Part shown: one piece after another, positions 26,113 to 34,558 of the stretch | Numbering within the stretch: the stretch's first letter is position 1 | Layout of the letters: each line of letters begins with the position of its first letter | Origin: Alphaproteobacteria bacterium | Lineage (GTDB): Bacteria > Pseudomonadota > Alphaproteobacteria > Micropepsales > Micropepsaceae | NCBI GenBank assembly: GCA_947462105.1 | Contig: CANHNJ010000019.1 | Location: 1 to 46,332, forward strand | Length of the DNA: 46,332 nucleotides | Direction: 5' to 3' | The notes under the pieces: generated by a model | The model's database searches: none | What the model was told of the DNA's origin: nothing | The model's input: only the letters and a program-made list of their open reading frames with translations | Translations under genes and position numbers: made by a program

Positions 26113-27408
26113 GTGAGCAAAAGGTCGAAAGTCCGCGTCTACCTGACGATCTTCGTCTTCATCCTGGCGGCGATCAGCTACCTGGATCGCACCAACATCT
26201 CCATCGCGGGGGTGCAGTTGATGCCGGAGTTCGGCATCTCCAACCAGGAACTGGGCTTCATCATCAGCGCCTTCCTGGCGGGCTATGGCCTGTTCCAGAT
26301 TCCGGCGGGCTGGCTCGCCAAGAAATACGGTCCGCGCAAGGTCCTGACCTGGGGCCTGGTCTGGTGGGGCGTCCTCACCGCCGCGATGACGCTGATCGTG
26401 CCGACCATGGCCAACGCCTTCATGCTGCTGCTGATCGTGCGCTTCCTGCTGGGCGTGGGCGAGGCGGTGGTCTATCCCGGCTCCAACCAGTTCACCGCCA
26501 CCTGGATTCCCACCCAGGAACGCGGCAAGGCCAATGGCCTGATCTTCGCCGGCACCGGCACGGGCGGCGCGGTCACCGCGCCCGTCATAACCTGGCTGAT
26601 GACCAGCTATGGCTGGCGTGAATCCTTCATCGTCTGCGCCATCATCGGCCTGATCGCCGCGCTGGGCTGGTACCTCTATGCCCGCGACACGCCCGAGCAG
26701 CACAAGAGCGTCGACGCGGCAGAGCTGGCGCACATCAAGGCCGGCCTGACCGGCGTGAAGCAGAATGTTTCCGGCGTCGCGGTGCCGTGGGGCCGCATTT
26801 TCGGCAGCAAGGATGTGCTGCTGATGTCCTTCTCCTATTTCTGCTTCTGCTGGATCGCTTTCATCTTCATCTCCTGGTTCTTCATCTACCTGGCGCAGGC
26901 GCGGGGCCTGAACCTTAAATCCAGCGCCATCCTCTCCATGCTGCCCTTCATCATGATGGTGGTGGGTTCGATCACCGGCGGCGCCATCGCCGACTCCCTC
27001 ACCAAGAGCCGTGGTGCCCGGGTGGGCCGCTGCCTGTTCTCGGTGCTGGCGTTGCTGCTGGCGGGCGCTTTCCTGATCGTGGGCTCGCAGGCGCCGGGAG
27101 CGATCCTGGCGACGGTGCTGCTGGCGATGGGCGCGGGCACGCTCTATTTCGCGCAGAGCGCCTACTGGGCGCTGGCGGCCGATTTCGGCGGGCCGCATGC
27201 GGGCGTGGTCTCCGGCTTCATGAACACGGTGGGCATGCTGGGCGCGTTCCTCACCTCCAGCGCGACGCCCTGGCTGCAGAACCATTATGGCTGGACCTCG
27301 GTGTTCTTCGTCGGTGCGGGCATCGCCCTGGCGGGCGCACTGGCCTGGCTGGTCATCAACCCTGCGAACCGGGTGCACCACGAGGAAGACGAGCAGGTGA
27401 TGGCGTAA
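26113..27408 (+). CDS. MFS transporter, ACS (anion:cation symporter) type
   Basis: 431 aa from GTG 26113 (GGGGAGAAG upstream). Twelve membrane segments are expected. The signature SYLDRTNISIAGVQLMPEFG and later GYGLFQIPAGWLAKKYGPRK are typical of the ACS family (hexuronate, glucarate, galactonate, phthalate and tartrate carriers), which import organic acids with protons. A second signature is RFLLGVGEAVVYPGSNQFTA. The actual substrate cannot be told. No catabolic gene stands next to it. A sugar-acid substrate would fit the sugar dehydrogenase module at 41271-45646, but nothing links them here. Confidence 0.92.
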   Translation: MSKRSKVRVYLTIFVFILAAISYLDRTNISIAGVQLMPEFGISNQELGFIISAFLAGYGLFQIPAGWLAKKYGPRKVLTWGLVWWGVLTAAMTLIVPTMANAFMLLLIVRFLLGVGEAVVYPGSNQFTATWIPTQERGKANGLIFAGTGTGGAVTAPVITWLMTSYGWRESFIVCAIIGLIAALGWYLYARDTPEQHKSVDAAELAHIKAGLTGVKQNVSGVAVPWGRIFGSKDVLLMSFSYFCFCWIAFIFISWFFIYLAQARGLNLKSSAILSMLPFIMMVVGSITGGAIADSLTKSRGARVGRCLFSVLALLLAGAFLIVGSQAPGAILATVLLAMGAGTLYFAQSAYWALAADFGGPHAGVVSGFMNTVGMLGAFLTSSATPWLQNHYGWTSVFFVGAGIALAGALAWLVINPANRVHHEEDEQVMA

Positions 27409-27410
27409 GG

Positions 27411-27432
27411 CCGGGCGAAAGCCCGGTTTTCC
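27411..27432 (+). terminator. Intrinsic terminator after the MFS gene
   Basis: CCGGGC GAAA GCCCGG followed by TTTT, four bases after the stop codon. A short hairpin with a tetraloop. Confidence 0.85.
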
Positions 27433-27474
27433 GTCCAGCCTGACTTTGCCCCGGTTCCGGGCTATGAGCGGGGC

Positions 27475-29556
27475 ATGAAACGCCTTTTCCTTGCACTGGT
27501 CCTGTTGCTGGCGGCTGTTCCGGCTTTTGCGCAGGAACCTGACCGCAGCCCCCGCGTGACCGCGCGGCTGCTGGCCGAAGGGCCGGTGGCCCCGGGCGGC
27601 GAGGTCTGGGTGGCGCTGGAAGAAGTGATCCGGCCGGACTGGCACACCTATTGGATAAACCCCGGCGACGCCGGCAATCCCACCACCATCGACTGGACGC
27701 TGCCGAAGGGCTGGACGGCAGGTGACATCCAGTGGCCCCGGCCCAAGCGGCTGCCGGTGGGGCCGCTGATGGATTATGGCTATGAAGGCAAGCTCTGGCT
27801 GCTGAGCAAGCTGACCGCGCCCGCTGATGCCCGGCCCGGCGATACCGTCACGCTGAACGCCGCCGCCACCTGGCTGGTGTGCGAGCGTATCTGCATCCCG
27901 GAAGAAGCGGCGCTGAGCATCAAGGTCGTGATCGGCGAAGGCCCGCGCGATGCGGCGCTGGCAAGTGATTTTGCGGCGGCGCGGGCGCTGTTGCCGACGC
28001 CGTCTCCCTGGGTTCTCACCCATGCGCTGGGCAACAGCCTCGATCTCTTCCTCGCCGCGCCCGCGCTGGCCACGGCGCGGCCCGCTGCGGTCGAGTTTTA
28101 TCCGCTGGACGCGGGCGCGATCAAAAATCCTGCACCGCAACTGGTCGGATATACCGACAAGGGCCTGGTGCTGCGGCTGACGCCGGGGACCAAGGCCGCG
28201 ACCCTGACAACCCTGAATGGCGTGGTGGTGCTGACGGGCACGGATGGGTCGGTGCAGGAGCTGGATGTAAAGGCGCCACAGGGCCTGGTTCCCGCTGCGG
28301 ATTTCACGGTTGTTCCCCAGGGCGCGTCAGCCGATCCCATGCCCTTGTGGCTGGCGATGGCGTTCGCGGCGCTGGGCGGGCTGATCCTCAACATCATGCC
28401 CTGCGTGTTGCCGATCCTCGCCATGAAGGCGCTGGCGCTGGCGCGCCATGCCGGCAGCGCGCGCCGCGTGGTGATGACCGAGACCTTTGCCTATACCGCT
28501 GGCGTGGTTCTCAGCTTCCTCGCGCTGGGCCTGGGCCTGGTGGCGCTGCGCGCGGGCGGTGAGGCGGTGGGCTGGGGCTTCCAGTTGCAATCGCCCATCG
28601 CCGTGGCGGGTTTCGCGCTGCTGGTCTTTGCCGTCGGCCTGAACCTGTCGGGCGTGTTCGAAGTTGGCAGCATCACGGCGGGCGACAGCCTGACCCACAA
28701 ACAGGGCGCCGCGGGCGCGTTCTTCACCGGCATGCTGGCGGTGGCGGTGGGCGCGCCCTGCACCATGCCGTTCGGCGCGGCGGCGCTGGGCTTCGCGCTG
28801 ACGCAAAGCGCGGCCTCGGCCCTGCTGGTCTTCCTGGCGCTGGGACTGGGCTTCGCGCTGCCCTTCCTGATCCTGGGCCTGGTACCCGGCGCACTGGCCT
28901 TTGTGCCCAAGCCCGGCACCTGGATGCTGCGCTTCAAGCAGTTACTGGCTTTCCCGATGTATGCGGCGGCCGCGTGGCTGGCCTGGGTGCTGGCGGTGCA
29001 GGCGGGCGTCAACAGCCTGGTGATCCTGTTCACGGCGGCGATAATCTTGGCATTGGCGGCGTGGCTGTGGGCCAGCACGCGCGATCTTTCCGCACGCGGG
29101 CGCACCATCGGCACGATCATCGCGGTGCTGTTGCTGCTGGGCGCGGGCGCGGCGGTGGCGAAGCTGCAATCGGCGCCAGCCGCCGCGCCGCAAACCGAAG
29201 CCGGGGCGGGCGCCAGCCTGCCGAACCGCGAACCTTACAGCGCGGCGCGCCTGGCCGAGCTGCGCGCGGCGGGGCGGCCGGTATTCGTCGATACCACGGC
29301 GGCCTGGTGCATTTCCTGCCTGGTGAATGAACAGACCGCGCTGGCCAGCGACGCGGTGAAGACCGCCTTCACGGCACGGAACATCGTCTATCTGGTGGCC
29401 GACTGGACCAATCGCAATCCGGAAGGCGCGGCGCTGCTGAAACAGTATGACCGTGCGGGGCCGCCGCTCTATCTCTATTACGCGCCTTCTTCTGCTGCAC
29501 CTAAAGTGCTGCCGCAGATTCTCACCGAAGCCATCGTGCTGGCCGCCTTCCAATAG
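27475..29556 (+). CDS. DsbD/ScsB-like thiol:disulfide interchange protein
   Basis: 693 aa. Such proteins carry electrons from cytoplasmic thioredoxin across the inner membrane to periplasmic thiols. The signal peptide is MKRLFLALVLLLAAVPAFAQ. The N-terminal periplasmic domain has CERIC (C136, C140) rather than the classic DsbD nDsbD pair. The central domain of about eight helices carries IMPCVLPILAMKALAL (C310) and GAPCTMPFGAAAL (C429). The C-terminal thioredoxin domain has the active site AAWCISCLVNE (C612, C615). Six redox cysteines in three pairs are all present. The ScsB-type N-domain suggests partners other than DsbC/DsbG. No dsb gene is next to it. Confidence 0.92.
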   Translation: MKRLFLALVLLLAAVPAFAQEPDRSPRVTARLLAEGPVAPGGEVWVALEEVIRPDWHTYWINPGDAGNPTTIDWTLPKGWTAGDIQWPRPKRLPVGPLMDYGYEGKLWLLSKLTAPADARPGDTVTLNAAATWLVCERICIPEEAALSIKVVIGEGPRDAALASDFAAARALLPTPSPWVLTHALGNSLDLFLAAPALATARPAAVEFYPLDAGAIKNPAPQLVGYTDKGLVLRLTPGTKAATLTTLNGVVVLTGTDGSVQELDVKAPQGLVPAADFTVVPQGASADPMPLWLAMAFAALGGLILNIMPCVLPILAMKALALARHAGSARRVVMTETFAYTAGVVLSFLALGLGLVALRAGGEAVGWGFQLQSPIAVAGFALLVFAVGLNLSGVFEVGSITAGDSLTHKQGAAGAFFTGMLAVAVGAPCTMPFGAAALGFALTQSAASALLVFLALGLGFALPFLILGLVPGALAFVPKPGTWMLRFKQLLAFPMYAAAAWLAWVLAVQAGVNSLVILFTAAIILALAAWLWASTRDLSARGRTIGTIIAVLLLLGAGAAVAKLQSAPAAAPQTEAGAGASLPNREPYSAARLAELRAAGRPVFVDTTAAWCISCLVNEQTALASDAVKTAFTARNIVYLVADWTNRNPEGAALLKQYDRAGPPLYLYYAPSSAAPKVLPQILTEAIVLAAFQ

Positions 29557-29608
29557 AAATGGCCCGCCACCCGCAAGGGCAGAGAGCCATGTATTGAAGA
29601 GATGCGCT

Positions 29609-29881
29609 CTAGTACTTGTCCGGCGCGGTCTTGCCGTCCTTGACCTGCTTCTCCGCCTGCTTGACCTCGTGCGTCTGCGCCGTCGGGGACTCGCTCTCGC
29701 GGTTCACCGGCGCGCCGATGGCATGGTTGCCGCCCGAATAGGAAGGCGGGTCGGACGCGGGAAAACTGTCCTTCATCTGGCGGTCGATCTTTTCGTCAGG
29801 CGTCTTGGGCGGCGCCTTGGCGATGGCTTCCCTGGCTTCGGGAATTTTCGGGGCAGGCGTTTCGTGCAGATGCGTGCTCAT
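29609..29881 (-). CDS. Small hydrophilic protein with an SFPASDPPS motif
   Basis: 90 aa from ATG 29881 (AAGGAG upstream). No hydrophobic segment. It is rich in Lys, Glu, Pro and Ala and predicted disordered: THLHETPAPKIPEAREAIAK, then MKDSFPASDPPSYSGGNHAI and a charged tail (VKQAEKQVKDGKTAPDKY). The DSFPASDPPS element recurs in many small proteins of soil alphaproteobacteria, of unknown function and often stress-linked. It lies next to another small disordered protein gene on the same strand (30040). Confidence 0.8.
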   Translation of the reverse strand: MSTHLHETPAPKIPEAREAIAKAPPKTPDEKIDRQMKDSFPASDPPSYSGGNHAIGAPVNRESESPTAQTHEVKQAEKQVKDGKTAPDKY

Positions 29882-29985
29882 GGCTTCAACACTCCTTCGG
29901 CAATCACCGGTCATAACGCGTGAAGCGGCTGACGGGTCGCAGGCGGGGCAGCGCCGGGGCGCCAGAGTATTTTTGCCATGCGGCC

Positions 29986-30022
29986 AAAAAAGAAGGGAAC
30001 CTGGCGGAACCGGGCTCCCTTC
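29986..30022 (-). terminator. Intrinsic terminator of the 53-aa Q-rich gene
   Basis: On the minus strand GAAGGGA pairs with TCCCTTC (inner GAGCCCGG region), followed by TTTTTT. It lies 18 bases after the stop codon at 30040. Confidence 0.7.
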
Positions 30023-30039
30023 CTCAAACCAGCCGCGTT

Positions 30040-30201
30040 TTAGCGATCCTGGTTCTTCTGGCTTGCACTTTTGTCCCGCTGGTCATGGCCGGCGCCCTGC
30101 TGACCCTGCTGCTTCTGCTGCTTGCCGGACTGCTGGCCGGACTGCGGCTGGTTCTGCTGCGGCTTCTGCTGCTCTGCGCCCTGGTTCTGGTTGTTCGCCA
30201 T
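30040..30201 (-). CDS. 53-aa glutamine-rich disordered protein
   Basis: Minus strand, ATG 30201, with AAGGA nine bases upstream; stop at 30040; a terminator follows. The sequence starts MANNQNQGAEQQKPQQNQPQ and runs through SGQQSGKQQKQQGQQG to a polar tail (HDQRDKSASQKNQDR). It contains almost no hydrophobic residues. The composition is like that of stress-induced, KGG- or LEA-like hydrophilins, which stay soluble on drying or heating; that is an analogy by composition only. The ribosome site, start, stop and terminator together make it a likely real gene. Confidence 0.75.
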   Translation of the reverse strand: MANNQNQGAEQQKPQQNQPQSGQQSGKQQKQQGQQGAGHDQRDKSASQKNQDR

Positions 30202-30380
30202 TTTCAAGAGTCCTTTGTGTGGTTGTGCCCGCCAGTCCCTTCTCTAACGGGGCGTCACGCGCAGCGTTCCGAAGAAACCCGCCAGGGCCTGTTCGACGGT
30301 TCCGCACTGCACAAACGCCATGCACGCCGCATCGGCAGGCAAAACTTGCGTGGTGCCAAGGCGCATGTCATGGGAGCCGC

Positions 30381-32345
30381 ATGACCCCGCAGGAACTTTG
30401 CAACCAGGCTGCCGCCGCGCTCCAGCGCGGCAATCCCGCCGAGGCCGAAAAGCTGGCCTTGCAGGCGTTGCAGGCCGCGCCGCGCGATTTTGCGGGGCTG
30501 CACCTGTTGGCCATCGCGCGCTTCCAGTTGGGCCAGATCACGCCCGCGCTGCAGGCGATGCGCGAGGCGGTGAAGGTCAATGCCGGCGTCGCACCGGCCT
30601 GGAGCAATCTGGGCCATATCAGCCTGGCGGCGGGCGATGCCAGCGGTGCACTGGAAGGCTTCGAGCGCGCCCTGGCGCTGGGCCCGCCGCAGGCCGAACT
30701 GTTTTGCAACATCGGCAACCTGCTGGTCGAACTGGACCGGCTGGATGAAGCGGTGACGCGCTATGGCGCCGCGCTGGCGCTCAAGCCGGACCTGACACAG
30801 GCGCTGGTCGGCCGCGCCAACGCACTGCAGATGCTGCGCCGTTTCCCCGAAGCGCTGGCCGATTGCGACAAGGCGCTAGTCTTCGCGCCCGGCAATCCCG
30901 CCGCGCTGAACAACAAGTCCGTGAGCCTGCTGGGCCTGCATCGTTTCGCCGAGGCGCTGGACGCGGCTGGCCGTTCGCTGGCGACGCGGCCCGATGCGCC
31001 CAACACGCTGAGCAACCAGGCCAGTGCGTTCTTGGGCCTGCGCCGTTATGCCGAAGCCCTGGCGGCGTGCGAACAGGCGCTGGCGCGCGATCCCGGCCAT
31101 GCCCAGGCGCTGTGCAACAAGGGTGCGGCGCTGTCGGCGCTGGGGCGGCAAGACGAGGCGCTGGCGGCCTATGACGCCGCGCTGACCGTCGATCCGCGCC
31201 TGACCGAAGCCTGGGTCAACCGCGTCACGCCGCTGCGTCACCAGGGGCGTTACGAAGACGCGCTGGCCAGCACCGGCCGCGCGCTGGCCAGCGGCGTGCC
31301 CACCAGCGAGGCGCTGCGCAGCCGTGGCATCGTGCTGTTCGATCTGGGCCGCCATGACGAGGCGCTGGCCAGCTTCGACCGCGCCATCGCGCTGGATGGC
31401 CATGATGCCGAAGCCAAGTTCAACAAGGCCCAGATGCTGATGCGGGCGGGCGACTTCGCGGCCGGCCTGCCGCTCTATGAAGAACGCAAGCGCATGGACC
31501 CGCCCTTTGGCGCGGCGGTGTTTGCGCAGCCACTCTGGCTGGGCGAGGCCGACATCGCGGGCAAGACGCTGTTCATACATCCCGAACAGGGGCTGGGCGA
31601 TCTCATCATGTTCAGCCGCTATGCCGCGCCGCTGCTTGAACGCGGCGCGCATGTGATCCTGTCGGTGCCGGGCAAGCTCAAGGCGCTGTTCCAGAGCTTC
31701 GTGCCGAAAGCCGAGGTGATCGAAGGCGTCCCGGCGCAGTTTGATTTCCATCTGCCGCTGGCCAGCCTGCCGCTGGCGCTGAAAAGCACGCCCGCCACCA
31801 TTCCCGCGCCCACGCCCTATCTGGCGGCCGCGCCGGAACGGGTGGCGCGCTGGCGCGCGCACCTCGGCAGCGATGGCTTCCGGATCGGCATCGCCTGGCA
31901 GGGCGCGCAGGTGAGCAACGATATCGGCCGCTCCTTTCCGGTCGCGTTGTTCCGCCAGATCGCGGCGATGGACGGCGTGCGGCTGATCAGCCTGCAGAAA
32001 GGCGCGGGCACGGAACAGCTTGCCGCGCTGCCCCCGGGCATGGTGGTGGAAACATTGGGCGAGGATTTCGATGCCGGGGCCGACGCCTTCCTCGATACTG
32101 CGGCGGTGATCGCCTGTTGTGATCTTGTCATCACCAGCGACACCGCCATCGCCCATCTGGCGGGTGCACTGGGACAGACCGTCTGGATCGCGTTGCGCCA
32201 CAGCCCGGAATGGCGCTGGTTCCTGGATCGCGATGATACGCCCTGGTATCCGGCAGCCCGGCTTTTCCGGCAGCCCGTAACCGGCGACTGGGCCAGCGTC
32301 TTCACCTCAATGGGTGAAGAATTGCGGCAAGTGCGAAGAGACTAA
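30381..32345 (+). CDS. TPR-repeat protein with a C-terminal GT9-like glycosyltransferase domain
   Basis: 654 aa from ATG 30381 (GGGAG upstream); the open frame further left is not coding. Residues about 1-360 are tandem 34-residue TPR units (patterns such as NLGHISLAAGDASGALEGFE and NKGAALSALGRQDEALAAYD, about ten units), a protein-binding scaffold. The rest (from ADIAGKTLFIHPEQGLGDLI) resembles heptosyltransferase/GT-B enzymes: HPEQGLGDLIMFSRY, IGIAWQGAQVSNDIGRSFP, and the sugar-nucleotide site VITSDTAIAHLAGALGQTVW. This fusion type is common in alphaproteobacteria, and the acceptor (protein or glycan) is not known. Cytosolic. No neighbour suggests the acceptor. Confidence 0.9.
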   Translation: MTPQELCNQAAAALQRGNPAEAEKLALQALQAAPRDFAGLHLLAIARFQLGQITPALQAMREAVKVNAGVAPAWSNLGHISLAAGDASGALEGFERALALGPPQAELFCNIGNLLVELDRLDEAVTRYGAALALKPDLTQALVGRANALQMLRRFPEALADCDKALVFAPGNPAALNNKSVSLLGLHRFAEALDAAGRSLATRPDAPNTLSNQASAFLGLRRYAEALAACEQALARDPGHAQALCNKGAALSALGRQDEALAAYDAALTVDPRLTEAWVNRVTPLRHQGRYEDALASTGRALASGVPTSEALRSRGIVLFDLGRHDEALASFDRAIALDGHDAEAKFNKAQMLMRAGDFAAGLPLYEERKRMDPPFGAAVFAQPLWLGEADIAGKTLFIHPEQGLGDLIMFSRYAAPLLERGAHVILSVPGKLKALFQSFVPKAEVIEGVPAQFDFHLPLASLPLALKSTPATIPAPTPYLAAAPERVARWRAHLGSDGFRIGIAWQGAQVSNDIGRSFPVALFRQIAAMDGVRLISLQKGAGTEQLAALPPGMVVETLGEDFDAGADAFLDTAAVIACCDLVITSDTAIAHLAGALGQTVWIALRHSPEWRWFLDRDDTPWYPAARLFRQPVTGDWASVFTSMGEELRQVRRD

Positions 32346-32435
32346 TTCGCTGTAATCCATTGCAGCTTTCCCGGGAATGACTTTAGGCTCCGGCACAATT
32401 TCTGACCGCCGAGTCCATATTCCAGGGAGAGAAAA

Positions 32436-33470
32436 TTGTCTGACAAGAAAGACGACAAGAAAGGCGCCTCGCGCCGTGGCTTTATCGGCGCGGCGGCGGG
32501 TGCTGCCGCTTCGATCCCGCTGATCGCCAAGGCGCAGCAGGCGCCCGCGCCCGCTCCGGCTGGCCGTGGCGCGGCGGCGCCGGCCGCCGGTCGCGGCGGT
32601 GGTGGCCGTGGCGCAGCCCAGGGCGGCACGGGTCCGATCAAGGTGCTGTTCGTCAGCAAGTATCATCCCTATGACCGCGAAAATCTGGCGCTGGCCTTCG
32701 ACGCGATGGGCAGCGACATCACCTGGACCCATGTCGAGCATCCGGCGGCGGAAGCCTTCTACGACCCCAAGGTGGCCGCACCCTTCGACGTGCTGATGTT
32801 CTACGATGCCTTCGCCGGCCGCGAGCTGCGCCCGCGTCCCGACGGCACCACCGAAACCATCTACAATCCGCCCTCGGCGCAGACCCAGGCCAACCTCAAG
32901 GCGCTGCTGCAGGCCGGCAACAAGGGCTTCCTGTTCTTCCACCACGCCATCGCGTCGTGGGTGCATGCCTGGCCGCCCGGCATCAACGGCTCCAACGCCT
33001 ATGTCGAAGTGATGGGCGCCGCCGCCGACTGGGGCACGCCGATCAAGAACATCCGTGGCGTCGATTATCCGCCGTCGGGCGCGCTGGGCGGTACGCAGCA
33101 GCACATCACCGTGGTGGACAAGAGCCATCCCATCACCCAGGGCGTCGAGGATTTCGACATTATCGACGAAGCCTATCTCTGCCCGATCTTCGAAGACTCG
33201 GTGCATCCGCTGCTGCGCACCAACTTCGTGCCGGTGGACACCGCCTTCCCGGCGCGTCCGCAGGTCAAGGGCCATCCGGCCGGCAGCAACCTGACCGGCT
33301 GGGTCAAGGTCGCCGAGCGTTCGCCGGTCGCCTACATACAGCACGGCCACGACCAGCGCGCCTGGGACAATCCCGCCTGGCGCAAGCTGATGATCAACGC
33401 GATCAAGTGGGCGGCTTCGCCGGAATCCAAGGCCTGGGCGCACGCCAACCCCAAGCGCATTTTCCGTTGA
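32436..33470 (+). CDS. Tat-exported ThuA-like domain protein (copy 1)
   Basis: 344 aa from TTG 32436, with GGGAGAG upstream. Tat signal SRRGFIGAAAGAAASIPLIA, cut near AKAQQ, then an Ala/Pro/Gly/Arg linker (APAPAPAGRGAAAPAAGRGG). The domain from about residue 68 shows KVLFVSKYHPYDRENL, DVLMFYDAFAGRE, KGFLFFHHAIASW, HPITQGVEDFDIIDEAYLC, and SPVAYIQHGHDQRAWDNPAW. ThuA belongs to a class I glutamine-amidotransferase-like fold and, in rhizobia, acts in trehalose use through keto-sugars. A periplasmic location follows from the Tat signal. It is a close paralogue of the 44657 gene. The exact reaction is not known. Confidence 0.88.
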   Translation: MSDKKDDKKGASRRGFIGAAAGAAASIPLIAKAQQAPAPAPAGRGAAAPAAGRGGGGRGAAQGGTGPIKVLFVSKYHPYDRENLALAFDAMGSDITWTHVEHPAAEAFYDPKVAAPFDVLMFYDAFAGRELRPRPDGTTETIYNPPSAQTQANLKALLQAGNKGFLFFHHAIASWVHAWPPGINGSNAYVEVMGAAADWGTPIKNIRGVDYPPSGALGGTQQHITVVDKSHPITQGVEDFDIIDEAYLCPIFEDSVHPLLRTNFVPVDTAFPARPQVKGHPAGSNLTGWVKVAERSPVAYIQHGHDQRAWDNPAWRKLMINAIKWAASPESKAWAHANPKRIFR

Positions 33471-33487
33471 TCCGCTGATGCGAAAAT

Positions 33488-33520
33488 GAAGCGCGGCGGC
33501 TTCGCGGCCGCCGCGCTTTT
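33488..33520 (+). terminator. Intrinsic terminator after the first ThuA-like gene
   Basis: GCGCGGCGGC TTCG paired with GCCGCCGCGC and followed by TTTT. The long GC stem has a UUCG-type loop. Confidence 0.85.
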
Positions 33521-33676
33521 CGTTTCCGGCAAGTGGCTGGTGCGGCCCGCACTTTTGGCGCTGACGGCCAGGCCTGGCGCGCCTTTCCCGCGCCCGTTAA
33601 GCAAAGCTTCCCATGTTTCCTTCTCGCGGCCTGGCGGCTTAACGTTGCCGCGCATTATTTCTGAATGGGGCTGGGG

Positions 33677-34081
33677 ATGATCGATACCAAGGGTGACAAG
33701 ACCACCGAGGGTACGCTGTTCGTGGGCGCGGGCGTGACGCTGCGCGGTGACGTGGAAGTGCCGGGCGCGGCCTCCGTCGATGGCAAGTTCGAAGGCACGC
33801 TGAAGGCCAAGACCCTGATCGTGGGCCAGACCGGCCATGCCTCTGGCCAGATCAGCGCCGAGACTGCCGAGATCCGCGGCATGGTCGACGACCAGCTCGT
33901 TGTCCGCAACAAGCTGGTGCTGCGCGCCAGTGGCAGCATCTCCGGCGCCATCTCCTATTCCAAGATCATGGTGGAAGAGGGCGGCAGCATCTCCGGCACC
34001 ATCGAGGTGATGGAACGCTCCAAGACCGTGCAGGCCGAACCCGAAGCCCGCGTACTGCAATTGCACCAGGTCGCCGAGTAA
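33677..34081 (+). CDS. Bactofilin (polymer-forming cytoskeletal protein), first copy
   Basis: 134 aa from ATG 33677 (GGGG six bases upstream); ATG 33665 is an alternative. The bactofilin domain is a beta-helix of six-residue rungs: TLFVGAGVTLRGDVEVPGAA, VDGKFEGTLKAKTLIVGQ, HASGQISAETAEIRGMVDDQ and GSISGAISYSKIMVEEGGSI. Bactofilins polymerise without nucleotide and organise cell-wall enzymes or stalk and curvature sites. A second bactofilin-type gene starts 30 bases downstream. Co-transcription is likely. Usual partner M23 peptidases are not in this window. Confidence 0.9.
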   Translation: MIDTKGDKTTEGTLFVGAGVTLRGDVEVPGAASVDGKFEGTLKAKTLIVGQTGHASGQISAETAEIRGMVDDQLVVRNKLVLRASGSISGAISYSKIMVEEGGSISGTIEVMERSKTVQAEPEARVLQLHQVAE

Positions 34082-34111
34082 GACGGCGCGCCTTGGCGCG
34101 CGGGGGGCTCG

Positions 34112-34558
34112 ATGCGGTATGACCTGTCATCCCTGACGGTGCCGGACAGCGAAGACGCGGTCGAGCATTTCGACTGGGCCGCCTTTCCGCCCGCCGCCAT
34201 CAGCAAGAAGAACAATTTCTTCCTGATCGTCGATGAGTCCACCGGCATCAGCGGCAAGCTGCTGACCTGGACTGCGTTCATCCACGGCCAGGTCGATGGC
34301 CTGATCTTTGCCGAGCATGTGCAGGTGGAAGAGACCGGCCATGTCAGCGGGCTGATCTTCTGCCGCACGCTGCAGGTGATCGGCAGCGTCAGCGTCAACG
34401 TCATCTGCGACACCGTGCATGTGAAAGGCCGGGGCGTGCTGTCGGGCACCGTGAAGCACAAGAGCGAGCGCATCGAGGATTCAGGCCGCGTCGCGGGCAG
34501 TTTCGAGCGCCGCAGCGGCATCCTCCATGCCGATGCGCGGGCGTTGCAGCCGGTCTAG
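34112..34558 (+). CDS. Bactofilin-like protein, second copy, with N-terminal extension
   Basis: 148 aa. A longer N-terminus (MRYDLSSLTVPDSEDAVEHF) precedes a rung-like repeat region: FLIVDESTGISGKLLTWTAF, IHGQVDGLIFAEHVQVEETG, HVSGLIFCRTLQVIGSVSVN and HVKGRGVLSGTVKHKSER. It ends with a short SFERRSG tail. The beta-helix signature is clear but diverged from the first copy. It may cap or co-polymerise with it. Its last four bases overlap the convergent TRIC-type gene. Confidence 0.85.
   Translation: MRYDLSSLTVPDSEDAVEHFDWAAFPPAAISKKNNFFLIVDESTGISGKLLTWTAFIHGQVDGLIFAEHVQVEETGHVSGLIFCRTLQVIGSVSVNVICDTVHVKGRGVLSGTVKHKSERIEDSGRVAGSFERRSGILHADARALQPV

Noticed and set aside
26077-28140. 687-aa minus-strand frame over the MFS and DsbD genes
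   Set aside because: Arg/Gln/His-rich shadow of two well-identified genes.
33585-33664. Possible CtrA site before the bactofilin gene (TTAAGCAAAGCTTCC)
   Set aside because: Second half does not match the consensus.
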